Made by a program: the position numbers and the translations under genes. Below the pieces are notes generated by a model. It was not told where the DNA came from. It saw only the letters and a list, made by a program, of their open reading frames with translations, and did not search any database. A stretch of DNA of 64,000 nucleotides from Echinococcus granulosus (lineage: Eukaryota > Platyhelminthes > Cestoda > Cyclophyllidea > Taeniidae), in contig NW_020170391.1 in assembly GCF_000524195.1 (NCBI RefSeq), positions 1,300,938 to 1,364,937 on the forward strand, in the 5' to 3' direction. This document shows, piece by piece, positions 47,301 through 60,077 of this stretch; within the stretch, counting starts at the first letter, position 1, and the number at the start of each line of letters is the position of its first letter.

Positions 47301-50300
47301 GGCCACATGAACTACTGTTAATATAGCTTTGTCCTCTTAACCCAGAACTCAAGTCCTTTTGTTTCAAATAGGTGGCCGTTCAACTGAAATATCCACACTA
47401 GCCGTTTTAGCTTAAGTAAGTCATTTCTTAGCATAGTTCATATTATTTGCTTAAGGTTGTGGAGTCTTTATCAGCATTATAGCCCATTTTATTTGCTTTG
47501 TAGATCTTTGATCAAATGTGAGAATTTCCAGTTTGTGTCATTTCTATTTTTACGACGCGACTCTTGAAGTCATTCTACGCTTAGCAGAAAACATCTACTT
47601 GCTTGGATGAATCTTGAACAGGAAGCTAATGCGCTGGTACGTGGATGAATCGTAAACAGAAACAATTCTGTTAACCGGTGACAAAAAAAAAAATCCCTGG
47701 CATCTCTGCGTGATCTAGAAGCACTTCGTAATGTCTCTTCGAATACGCGCCAATCGGTTCAAACATAAACGCTCTCATCCTATCAACACTACAAAAGATC
47801 CGGCTCCATGCATGGTATCGAGCACCCTTAGAGGTGGGATACCTAAAGGCATGGTTTTAACCAACGTGTTCACACAGGAGATGGAATTGAGTAAACAACA
47901 AAGTTTAAAGTACATTGTAGAGGATTGGACGAATTGACAGAGTCAGTAGTTGTCGCAAGCTTCGCACCGGTTTCTAATTAACTTTGTAGTCGCGACCATT
48001 TGATGAGAATAGAGAACAATCGTAAGCAGACGAGCATGTGGGACGCACTTTTGCTTTGAAAAGCTTTAGGATGGAATACAAATCTGTTCGGGAATTCACC
48101 TACGCACCAGTCGATTTCCTAAGTCTTCCACAAAGCATTCTTGACTATTTTAACGTGCTGAAGCCTGCTTTTGAAACATAATACCAGGAGCAATGGTATA
48201 AATGGCAAATTGGCGTTCCCCTGGAATATAGTGACGTTAGGTTTAGCTCTATCCACATAATTTCTCTCCAATATCATACCTCTACTTTTTTTACTACAAA
48301 TAGATGAAGGGCAAAATGTTCGTTCAAATTTTCAACGATAAAGTTGGAACTCTACACTGGGGAAGATTGTTGCAGGAATTGGGAAAAATTCCTAAAAATA
48401 AGCGGGTTAAACGACGCTTAGACGGAAGAGGCAGTAGTGACGTTTTAGGGAGATTCCTTGTTGCACAGGCTGCTAGTGGTATTTTATACGTCAGAAATGG
48501 GTTTTAACACATTTGAATAGTTAATTTAACTAACAGCAGAACTCTACTGAATAGTGAGTCAGCAGGCGATGGTGGTTCGGTAAACACTTATGTAACTCCA
48601 ATAGGATGATTTGTATGTCGTATGGAATATAATGGATGGGACGGGCGTGTGAATTTTCGCAGATATTTCCAAGACATAAAAACCTCCTAATATCTTTACC
48701 ATTCTCCGCATCCCACACTTATAGCAGATTTTAATGACCCAATTACTTAATCTAGTGTTTTATGCTTACGTGGCAGCAAAACCACTCATGGAAATGCAGG
48801 CTTATCCAAGTGATTGAAAGGTTAAAAAGTGGTCCACCTCTAGGAGGTGTTTCAAATGAGGCTTTTTCTTGCTCTTTTTAAAAACTCTATTATAGGGCGG
48901 GGTGGCTCAACTCACTTCGTTCACATTTCATTGACATTGAATCGCGATGAGGTTGATTGAGCCACATCGCCTATTGTTTGCTAAAAATTTAATGTGTACT
49001 TTGTATGTACCCAAGCACAAAAGTAGTAGTAGGCGAATTTGGGACTTTTGGAAGACTAAAAATACTTACTTTTGGGTAAGGAAGACCTAGTGGGAACAAT
49101 CGGCCCAGTATTTGTGCATGAGTGTGTGTGTTTTACCAAAAATCCGCCCATTCCTGTCTGACAAAAATACTGATTGCAAATTCGAGAAACGTGGCCATTC
49201 TTTGCAGAAATGGACCGAGTTTCTCTCGTGACTGAACGGGTGCTCATATGGGGTCAAAAGGATAGTATTTGGCACCGTCACATTATCACCTAGTCTTAAA
49301 TAAAAATCGGTTTAGTTTTTTTAATCAATTGGATGGGTATATTGTTTAGTCTCTCCTTGAAATAGAGTTTTGGTTGTGATGACGCACCACACTGGATGCA
49401 CAATTCAGTTGTCTTATTCTGTTTCGAGACATTTAACTGGATAATCTAACTAATCTTCTGCAATCTCGATGGCTCCTTTATTGCCAGTCGAGGTGACGTA
49501 GAACGTCGCGAATTAGTGTAAGTCGCCAGCACCACCTACAGTCCCTCTACCATTATTTTAACATAAACTATCACTTCATACAACGCTACTGCAATGCTGG
49601 TTCGAGCAGGACGCGTGTAGTAAATTCATAGATGAACAAATGGCTCGGTTTAAATTTTCCCTAGCTCCAAGGGATCCAGATGTCGTTGCCTAATTCCTTT
49701 GGCAAGTAGATGTGCACCATCTTTTTGTTGACCTATGACAATATCGCCTGTCATTTATCAAGGGCTTCCCACTGGATGTAGTTCATTGTACATTTGCCAG
49801 ATTCTGCACAACTTAAAGGCCTCCAAACTTTTGCACGTCATATTTTAACGAAGCTGCTTTAACCTGCTTAAATACGACGTGTTCAGGCGGTGAAATATTT
49901 CACACCACAAAAAAACAGGGAACCAGTCACTAGCGTTTGAAGGGAATTTTTGTTAACCAGGTTAAATGGGAGAGGATTGACATATAAAATCATGTAAATA
50001 TATAGCTTGTTTGCAAGCTTTTCTATGAAGTTTGTGCGTTTTAGAAGCACGCAATACCTCCGACTCCGAAAGAGGCCCTGACCTCTCCAATTGTTTTCGG
50101 ATTGAAAGAACTCTAATTACGTATTTCTTCCTTTAAATGCGCCCACAACAGGTGCCCACAACGTTTACAGCGCCAGAGTTCATTATGAATAAGCATGAGC
50201 ATTTGGAATCCCGGATTCCAGATTCCTTTGGCACCTCGATCACTAATAGCTATTTCTTTTTAGACTGTGAAAGTCGTGAGAAGTTAAAAAGACAAATCTA

Positions 50301-52281
50301 TATGGGTTTGACATTTTCGCTGGTATTTTCTAAAACAACTTTTAATGTCATAACTTTTCAAGCCATCTAAAAGCTTGTTAAACGCCTCTTCCTCCCTCCT
50401 CTCCATCCCATTACCATTGGTTAACGAGGCTTCACGGCCATAGAAAGGATCAACGCCATCAAGTGGGCGTCTCTGAACACGAATGCTTAAATATAATAGA
50501 GCTGATTGTGCTACGCATTTTAATTGTAGAAACAAATTTCACAGGAGGTGAAATATAATAAAACAAATTGCCTTATGTAAACCTCAATAAAAGTTGCATT
50601 AGTATGAAAACAAATGTGTGCAATAAAACTCGCTTGAGAATGCTATAATAATAAAATTTTGTCCTACAATACCTACAAAGGGTGGTAACTATGGCCTAAA
50701 GAAATTTTAGATATGTTGTGCAGCAACAGCAAACAAGCCTCACTAAACTACTGAAACGCCGAGTTTGGGTACGAACCCGATGATGGAATGGAACCTATAC
50801 GAACCGGATAAGAAAAGGACTTCTAGGATTCCCAATTTTTGTACTTTCATTAAAACGGACTCATTATTTTGGTCTATATTTATCCAGGCATTTAAAAAGT
50901 ATCCTCTTATTAAAGTGAGTAATTTTTTACTTTCAGACTAAGGATATATAATTTAAAAGAAGATTAAGTAATGAATCCCACTTTAGGTTGGTAGATTTTA
51001 TGCGAAGTTATTACGCGCATTGAATGACAATTCCTTGAATTAATTCCTTATGGCCTTGCTTATCTTGCAAAAAGTCAAATAGAAATGAGGACTTCTGCAG
51101 ACCCTGACCGTAAGCTAACTGTGTGCAACATCTTCGGCATTCAAAATTAGCTCTTTATATTTACCTATCATCTCGCCTCTTGATCTGAGGGAACGATTGC
51201 TACCTCCCGCGCAAAAGTAGCGTTCTCTGAGAACTGCAAACACTTTCAATGTATCACATAAACAGTTCTACAAATGAAATGGAAGCAATAATGTGGCAGA
51301 ATTGCTATACATTCTACTAGTTTTGTGCAATTAATACTGTTTGGTATAACATCGTTGCACTACGCGCAATAATGCTAATTTGAGGGAAGCTGGCTTTTTG
51401 TTCAAATTTATGACAAAGACCGAAGAATCCGCCCGATTTTGTATAAATCGCTCAAGATATCTGCATCCATTTTTATGACAAGACTATATTATTTTTTTTA
51501 GCTCAAAGGACTATTTCTCAAATGAAGAGTTAAAAGACGGGAAATCGTCTAAAGTCAATTCATATGCTACTTATTAAATTTATAGTATTTCTTCCCAAAA
51601 TTACTAGAGAGGACGATGATTTTAGGCGTGGTGCACAGACGAGTCATGTGGAGCGGAGAATTCGAAAAGGGCTAGTAATTTTGATGAAGGTGTTTATTGA
51701 ATCAAGGGAGACCGTAAACGCTAGTCACGGGTGCATCAGTTGCGCTGGCAGGTAGGTAGGTAGGTGGAGGGAGGGCCGCCAGGTGGCGGTGACTATTTAC
51801 ACCAGAGCTCCCGAATGACTGCTTTGTGAAGACGCATTGTGTAAGCTACATGCATTTACAGAACGTAGCCACACCCTAAGTAATGCTAGAATCATGGCAC
51901 AAAGTCTCACTACACCTACAATGACTGATGCCATGCTAGCTAAAGAGTAAAGTCGTGCTGATCCGTAATCCAGTCCTACGTCTCGGGAACATCCTGAAAC
52001 AGTGTCAAGGGGCAGGGATTAATGCCTAGAGAAGAGCACTCTCAAGAAAGCTAGGCTAGCCTAACAGCTTTGCCAACGATACCTCAACTACGTCAGAAGG
52101 AAATATCACTATTTTAATAAAACTTCACTTTCTCAATCATTGAACAATCGGACTCTTAATACAGTAAACTAAGCCAGTGAATCTACACACATGCATTTAC
52201 ATTGAGTGAGTCCAGGAGATATTTCAATGTGTACCAAATGAATTTTCTCATTTCTCTAGGTGCACATACATTACATATAAT
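47301..52281. other. non-coding stretch upstream of PKG
   Basis: About 5 kb of AT-rich DNA with no recognised gene on either strand. Short open frames have no domain and no supporting neighbours. The only interval with exon-like character is at 50284-50472 on the minus strand, listed separately. Confidence 0.45.
50284..50472 (-). CDS. possible orphan exon, unknown product
   Basis: A minus-strand open stretch begins right after a possible acceptor (GTGTTCAG) and runs to a TAA. It reads as a hydrophilic peptide including DGVDPFYGREASL and ERREEEAFNKLLDGLKSY, less biased than random AT-rich translation. No family is recognised and no partner exon with matching phase was found. It could be a terminal exon of an unrecognised gene, a distant 3' exon of the minus-strand BAR gene, or chance. 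Confidence 0.2.
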   Translation of the reverse strand, partial: RRPLDGVDPFYGREASLTNGNGMERREEEAFNKLLDGLKSYDIKSCFRKYQRKCQTHIDLSF

Positions 52282-52473
52282 GCGATGGTGGTCTGCCCCT
52301 CGGTATTGGTGAGGCGCCACTTGCGGACTTTTAAATTTGTCTTCCTGTACCTTGCTGGGTTAGCTGGCCTTCGGGCCACGCCAGCAGCCCAAACACCTTC
52401 TCTGTGCTGAATATGTATATTCTGTCCGAGTATTGTGTCTTCTTTCTTCTTCAAAGAAATCTTGGGAAGCTAC
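52282..52473 (-). repeat. dispersed ~190-bp repeat, copy B
   Basis: This copy is similar over nearly its full length to copy D at 62339-62530 in the same orientation: GGTATTGGTGAGGCGCCACT, then GCTGGCCTTCGGGCC, CACCTTCTC, GAATATGTATATTC and a TATTGTGTCTTCTTTC stretch. It lies head-to-head with copy C, about 280 bases away. There is no coding capacity, and no poly(A) tail or clear target-site duplication was identified by eye. Confidence 0.85.
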
Positions 52474-52752
52474 ATTGCGTACTTAGCCTATCTTCTATTA
52501 ATCATGCCGAAAAACCGATCTGGTCGTCTAAGCAGACTTATACGAAGATAAGTGAAGACTAGTGAAAAGAAAGGTTTAAGGGTAGTCGTTTTAACTTAAT
52601 AGATGCGGAAAACAGCGTTTTATGAAATTGATCACAGAGAGCAAATCTGCTTAATGTAAATAATTCAGCAATTATTTGTTGAATCAAATAAATTTCACCA
52701 ATTTCGCTTCATTTCATCACGAACTAGAACAAAACTAGAAGCACATCAGTGT

Positions 52753-52926
52753 GTAGCGTCCCGAGACTCCCTGAAGACGAAAGAAGACACAATACTTGGG
52801 CCGAATATATATATTCAGCACGGAGAAGGTGTCTGGGCTACTGGCATGGCCCAAAAGGCCAGCCCACCCAGCGAGGTACAAGAGGGCTAATTCAAAGTAC
52901 AAAAGTGGCGCCCCACCACTATCGTA
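52753..52926 (+). repeat. dispersed ~190-bp repeat, copy C
   Basis: This copy is close to copy D in inverted orientation. It starts GTAGCGTC, contains GAAGACGAAAGAAGACACAA, CGGAGAAGGTGTCTGGGC, TACTGGCATGGCC and CAAAAGGCCAGCCCACCC, and ends ACCACTATCGTA. Compared with copy D it lacks about 19 bases just before that end (the CCTCGGCATTGG part). With copy B it forms a long inverted repeat. Confidence 0.85.
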
Positions 52927-55900
52927 CTACAAGTGTATCACAGGGCCGGATAGAAGGGAACTTCGGTTGCCTTACTCAAAATGCACAATGTGTAAAAAGG
53001 ACGATGGCCCGAATCTGAAGCGATTATCAACCCACTTATTGTTAGCATGATTTTCAACGTTTAGGTATAAGGACTTTATCTGCTTTTAAGTGTTCAAAAT
53101 GTATAGCTGGTATAGTGGGGCAAAAATCCACATTAACTAACACATTGTGAGCTTCCAATGGTGAGGAGATTTGGCTTTTACACTGTTAGTCCATTATAGG
53201 TCATTTGAATGCCCAGACGGGATATCGCTCGTGATATAATCAAGGCGATAAGTGTACCGGTAGAAAATATGGGTCAACATAAAACATCATTCGATCAAAT
53301 AAATGCCTAAAAATCCAAAAAAGTGTAGGCGCAAGACAAACACAGGTGTACTTGTGACTTTTCTGCAATTAGGCCCATTCGTTTTAACAAACTGATGATA
53401 AACAACATTCTACTGGTCTTCCTATGGTTTCCTTTCAAATTGTTATTCTAGGTTCGTGGTCTCTGTCAATAGATAAGAGAGTTGAGTACAGAAGCAGGAG
53501 CTTTGCTAAAATAGGCATGAAAGTCATATGGTTCGTGCAAAGCTTGCCTGAAATGGTCTGGAAAGCATGCTAGCTTTTGCGGGGATTGTATTTGTTTTTA
53601 TGAATTTTGCACGAATAAATTTTCTACCCGGTATTTGTCCGTCTAGGCGTTCATTAAAGTAACAGCATTGTTTAATGAGCTACAGTTCTGGTGTCTGAAT
53701 TAAGTCAGTTCTTGAAATCAATCATTCGCCTTGCAAATATCTAAGGATATGCGTAATTGTTTTATTTTATTCGTTTTTGCATAATGGTTTATTTTGTTGC
53801 ATTTAGAACGCAATATCTTTTCTTGCGTAATCTTTAATCGAGCAATACAACCTATTTTAGCTCCATAAATCCGGTATAATGATATTCACAACCTTCTGTT
53901 ACAGTCTTACATGAGTTCAAATCAAGAAACAAGTTCTTTATTATTAACCACCACCCTTAGAATTTGTTATTCACCGTTTAATGTCAAAGACAATACTTTA
54001 CTAAAACGGGTGATTTAACTTAACCTCGAAGCCCTCTTTTATTATTCTTTCTGCCACACCTTTTACTCCTGGAAGATACAGAACCTTGTACTTTATGTTA
54101 ATTTTTCCTTGAGTTATGCTAAAAATTGCGAGGTGGCTCTGAAATTCCAACAATAGGAGGTGACAATAAGATATATTTCTTATTACAAAGTGTGTCGCTT
54201 TTTACTCTTTGATCATTTTAGGTTGGTATGCAGGAATGGTTAAAGGGCCTTGCTACAAAGCAAATGAATTTTCATGAAAAATATTACAGCACTTAATTTT
54301 TGCATGGAGGATTTCGAAGCAAAACTGTTCAAGAATGTCAAACAGCCAAAATAACTTGGAATTTCTTTCACACATTCTTTGAGTATTGCATTTTATTATA
54401 CTTCCCTAGGATTAACTACGACTGCTTTAATTCATCGCATAGGGTTCCTTCATTGCTGATTACCAATAATTAGATAAATGGATGTGAAGGTGGGATTGTT
54501 TGTATAATTTTACATAGATTATAAGGGCCTAGAAGTAGGGGTTGTGGGTTTGGATATTCGCATGAATGGTGTTGTGCCAGTGACTGATCGGTAATTTTCT
54601 TCATTATAACCAGCGGTCTCATCGATTGCCAAGTTGGACTTTGGTAGGCTTAACATGGCATTTTGTGCATTGGGAAAACAGCAGACATGTGCAGCTACCC
54701 ATTGATCCTGCTCACTTGAAAGGTTCATGACACAGCATTAATATTAATGAAGTGGGGATGACTTAGCATTTTACTTGGGGTATCACTGAGTAAAATCGTG
54801 ATAAATGCGCCTCTAATGTAAGTTTACACGTTCTTTGAGGGTAAAATACTGTTAGACTGTTGTGTTTAGATGGTTTATTTAACTTTGATAGAGGTGATTT
54901 AGTAATTTCATTACTTAACAGATGAGTGCTTACTGAGTCAAAAGAAAGAAAGACTGTCCAGTCCTTTAAGTTAAAAGTACATAGAATTATCATATTTGAC
55001 ATCAATGAGCATACATAGCAAATAATAAATTAAGACTCGCGTTTCTAATAGGTGTCAGACCTGGTTGGACATCTTTCAAGATTTTAAATGTGTCAGGTTT
55101 ACGACGAGTCATTTTAATGGCAATGACACGAAAAAATTACTAAGGATTAATTAACCACAGAATGTTAAAAAATCAAAGCAGTATGTCCTTATGCTATGCT
55201 TTTTTGACAAAATCAAAAGCTTTAGTTATATTCAACCATAAGCAAAAAACTAGTGCACAAAAAGTCTTTTAGATACCTCAGTGCGAAATAAACGAGAAAG
55301 TGGCTCTAAAATTCACTAAGCAGTCTTGTAACGTTACAAATCCTAGAACACCTATGATGCTGAGATTCAGAAGCTCTTAGAAAACGATATATTTCCGGTT
55401 TATAATTTTGTAATGGTCGAGCTGTCACTGACGATACCTAAGTCTTTGTCTCTTCAATTCAATTTTCTAACATTTTTGGCTAAGTTAGTAAGGATCTGTT
55501 TTTCTGAAATCACCGACGATGATCCTCAATTTGGTATGAAATCGCTTATTCCATAGTGGTATTCATGTTCCCCCTTATTCACGAAAAGAAGTACCAAACT
55601 TTATTAAAATGACGATAGCAAACAATGCTGAAGTAGTATTAAACATAAGCATCTTAATTTAAATCCACAATAGTAATCCTATAACAAAAGCAAATTGCAA
55701 GACTATCTATTGAAGCGTACTCAAGTATCGCAGTAATTTTTTGTGTACGTTAAAATATTCCTTTGCTAGTTTTTGAATTTTTGTTAAAGCCAAGTCGTGC
55801 TTTTCGGTCTGGTATTGTAAATGCTGCTTTTTATTATTAAAAGTGGATTTTGCAAGTACTATGGCTTTTTTTATACTTCTACACTCCTAGATTTATTTAG

Positions 55901-56805
55901 ACATGTGAATGTGTGCATAATAAGTGCGAAGGAATTTAAAATCCTCCACATTCATTTTCTAATGATGCTTTTACGATTATTCTGTAGACACAGTTCCATC
56001 TTCTTCACTTTATTCGTCTCAAGAAAGTAGGTCTCTCCGATTCTTCTTGCTAATCACCTTTGATCTTGGCAAGGATAATAAACTCTCGTGATAACTTTTA
56101 AGGCCAACTTACGTCCTATTACTGAACTAGTCAAATATATAGCGATTTCGGCGAAAAAATGGCAAGTAACTTTGCCAAGACACTTGACTGAAGTAGAAGG
56201 GGTTCCAGATACTTTGGACAGAGTTATGGGGAAAAATAAGGCAATTACCCACAATTATTAAATTGGATAAAATCAGTGGAAATAAGAACAAATGTCCAAA
56301 TGTCAATAACCAAAGTACAGCGAGTATTTCACTTTTAAATTCATTTACGCAACGTCAGTGACCATGCAAAACTAAACTGCTGAAAATTGACCATTTTAGA
56401 TAAACATAAGATAGGAATCTGCAAAACGATTTTCTAAAACCTCTATATATTAGGCAACTAAACTTCATCTCAGCTGGAAGTTAAGAAGTATATGATGAAT
56501 AAGTACGCGACGAATGGTGCTTGCTGCCAAAAAATAATCATTATTCAGTAAAATCGCTCAAGAGAGAAAGAATACCGAAATTTTTCCCATTCATAAATGG
56601 ACTTATTAAACCACATTGATTGAAAATTCAACCATAAATAATTTTAATCCAACTTCAGGAAGATCATGCATATGTTGATGGGGGACAAAGCGTTTTTTGG
56701 AAGTGCATAAAATAAGGAAATACATGGAAAAGACGAGGAAGGAAATGTTGAGTGTCCATGAGGATTGAGGGCCATCGAATTGTCACCTGAATAGTTAAGA
56801 TAGCG
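52927..56805. other. non-coding stretch downstream of the BAR gene
   Basis: About 3.9 kb of AT-rich DNA. It should include the 3' UTR of the minus-strand BAR gene, with an ATTAAA signal candidate at 56643-56648. A minus-strand frame at about 54519-54728 ends in a Thr/Pro-rich peptide (TTPFMRISKPTTPTSRPL) and could be a distant terminal exon, but no phase-compatible join was found. No other gene is recognised. Confidence 0.4.
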
Positions 56806-59800
56806 TTACTGCACGAAGCTCTCCGAGTTGACCTCAATGTTTTGACGAAGCATAGCCTCCTCACAGCGTTTAAAGTGTTGCAACTGTGCCGTTGCCATAC
56901 TCACAAGGCCACTTGCGATTTTCTCCTAAAGCAAGGCGTTGTGCAAGCCCGATTATTAGCATTACCCTATAACAGAGCACTTTAGATTTGGATGAATTTT
57001 AAAAAATACCAGCCATACTGCCAGATACTTACATATCACCTTCTATAGATAGGGACTGTTAATGCTGACATATATGGTGTTGTTCCGGCTTCACAAGTAT
57101 AAAACTAGCCACATCAAAGATGACCACAAAAGCGACATTTCATGTTAGAATAATAATAGGGAGAGGTGCATAACAAAGCCCTTCCTTGACGGAAACTGCC
57201 GATACGCCTCAATACTTCTTCAACTTTGAAATTTCCCTAATGGATGGAGTTATTTGAGTCTGCATCACTTAAATGCACGGCAACTACTTAATCACAGCTC
57301 TGAGTTTCCATGGTCTAGAGTTCGCACCACTTTAAGTCTCGTTGTGGACTCACAGCTGGCACCAAACGAGCTCTTGTTTCCAAAATGTAACGACACTTTC
57401 ATCTGACCGTTATTTTTGTTCGATTTAATAATAATAACACTAACTTTCGATGGTAAGACCAAACCGGTTTCCCCACCATGTGGATGAAAACCCAATTACT
57501 ACATGTATTGCTGCAGTCCAATCGGAGATGGCGCAAGGGCTTATCACTCTACGGACATTAAGGAATGGATCTGACAAGTGAAATTATGTTTCATTACAGC
57601 TCTAAGTTGGTTAAATTAATTTGTGGACTATTGGGAAGGCGGAAGATGGACACGTCCTGGATCGACCAAAGTTCAGTCAACTCTTGCAAATGGTCTAGAG
57701 GCTAAGAATGCCCAAATTCGTAAATGACTAGTTTTGGCATCGAATTATGAGTTTGGCTACTGCATAATACGTGGCAGTGGATGCATTCTGAAAAGCTTCA
57801 CTCAGGTTGATTGCGAATTTGCTGAAGGTTAGAGAACCACTAATGTGCAAGTGATGTGAAATGCACCCTTGTTGTTTTGCACTGTTGAAGGAGTAACTGA
57901 GTAAGATAGAGCTGACGATCAAAGTCCTGCTTCGTCATCGCAACCTTCTTTTCATCCTGAAAAGAAGAAAAATGCAATCAATGGTGTCATAACGTATATC
58001 TTAAGTGTAGGGGAACAGGACCGTGGTAAAGAAAGTTGGTTACTTAATGAGCTTAAATAATCATTTGTAGTAAACTTTAATATAGGCGAAGTGATTTATA
58101 ATAAGTTAACTCTTGGAACACATAACAATGATTGTTCCATTCCAAAGCCATCTCAATAGGCTAATATATCCCATAGGAATGCCAACACCCCATCTGGTAC
58201 GCAATGTCTGAGAAATTGTTAGGTTGAGTCATTAAAACATTCGAGATAATAGGAACGTGTCGTGAAAACTCGAGTATAACTGGACAGTTTGGGACAATTT
58301 AAAATAATCATTCTGACGAATTGCAGGACAATGAATTACCGACACAAATGCTCATAGCATTGAGTTTTCCAGTACGATAATTGGCAACTCATTTTGAGTC
58401 GATTAAACTAGCTTCATTAATTTAGCTTTTACGGATATCAGACACCTTTGCATAAGGTCACAAATGGTTTAAACTCCATCACCTACTGCGACAAAAGATG
58501 CACACACCGAGAAAGATAAATAGCTGAGGTTGGTGCGAGGGGAACGAGTAATGCTTGGGTTACCTACTACTGCTACCAGGACGAGCCGTCCCGTGATTGC
58601 TTTGCGAACTACTCACTATGTGCAAATAAATCGCTTTGGCGATTGTCAAGGCACAATTTTGCTTTACGAACCACTTTTTTCCATTTCTTGCGGCGTGCCC
58701 AATCGTAGTCGATACGCAAGAGATCCAGTTTGCGTCGCTCCTTCTGTTAAAGACGTAATAAGACCATTTACGATGTACTGTCTTTTAAATAGACATAAAG
58801 TAGTTCACATCAAAATATGCAAAAGCCTTCTCGATAACGAATGTATATTCACGGGGAATACTGTCAGAATATTCAAACGCGATAACCTGGTCAAATGTGC
58901 CTTAAAGTCCTAATGACGTATTTTCGCCTATTTCCCATTAGCATCAGGCGGACCAATTCTTAAGCATATGAATAGATAAAACAACCCAAATTCTGCTACC
59001 AAATTTTTGATTTATTAATCAAGATTTCAGTCAGCATATTTGTAGAACAAAACATATTTTGATCATACATCTATAAATAAAGTTTTTAATTGTTGCACTC
59101 GGTTTTGAAAAGGACCAGATAGTAAAATACACAGCAGTGCTATTGCACATTGGAGTACAGAACAAGGCTAATGTTTCCCATGCCAATTTTTGGTAATAAC
59201 GGAAGTCCACCTTCACTACCTGGGTTTAAGTAGAGTGCAAAAATCTAACTCCGCTTCAAATTTCCCCTTAAGTGCAGAATGCACTAATTTATAATCCACC
59301 TAAAAGTACCAATTATTGACAGCCCGCACCTGTACTTCTGGCCAATATGAAGTGAGAAAATCCTTAATGACCAAAAGCAATTCGGAATGAACATCCATTG
59401 CAAATTCGCGTTCCGACTGACCCAGACACGAATATGCTGATACACAGTGGGAAAGTGTTACAGCTGAAAAACAAACAAGTACGTTTAAATCTTAATGACC
59501 ATTCGGAAGGAAAGATTGCATGATTTTGAAAATAGTCATACTTTGTTTAGGTTGTAGCTCATGTAGCACACAATAGTAATGAGAGAAACATAAAGCCTTG
59601 TTACTGCTAAAAAACACTACTGTAATAAATAACGCACACAGATCGGTCCCTGGCAGTTCAGCAGCACATCCAGCGATGATCTTGGCTAGTTTTTCAGACC
59701 TTTGTAGATGCATTGATGGGAGGAGGCTAAATTCACCCCCAATTCTTTTCGCTATTCTCCTTGCTGAAAATAAAGGTGTGGTCTGTTAGTTCAAGCACGC

Positions 59801-60077
59801 TATAAAACAGTGCATGAACATAGACCAACTATACCAGCATTAGGAGTTATCATGGCTTCCATTTGGTCCTTCAAATTCGTGCAAATTTTGTAGGTTATAT
59901 CGGCATACGTGAACAACTGGAGGGTCTCAAAATCGTACTCAGTTTTGCCTGAAGTCCCAAAAACTTCGTCATTCATCTTAAAAATGGTGTGACTGAAAGG
60001 AATTCTACCTGTGTCATTCGATTCAGGCCTGTAATAGTGGACTCAAAAAAGGAGTGCATCTTTTGTTCAAATGGCAT
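56806..60077 (-). CDS. endophilin-type BAR-domain protein, no SH3 found
   Basis: This protein is predicted to bind and bend membranes through an N-BAR domain. Exons: 60077-60043, 59992-59835, 59763-59638, 59463-59330, 58743-58617, 57956-57867, 56925-56806, about 263 residues. It follows endophilin-B along its BAR domain: LKDQMEAMITPNAARR against human QPNPNAR, then LGQSEREFAMDVHSELL, KERRKLDLLRIDYDWARRK, and KQDFDRQLYLTQLLLQ against human SEFDRQAEITRLLLEG. Phases agree except between exons 5 and 6, where one base is left over, so a small exon between 58616 and 57957 may be missing. The first donor (GTCCAC) is weak but gives the best alignment. The reading frame ends in TAA just after the BAR domain, and the usual C-terminal SH3 was not found. 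An acceptor ten bases before the ATG could be a trans-splice site. Confidence 0.75.

Noticed and set aside
52749..53050. Overlapping plus-strand open frames with similar peptides elsewhere in the window
   Set aside because: The similarity is at DNA level and in both orientations; these frames are translations of the dispersed repeat, not a gene family.
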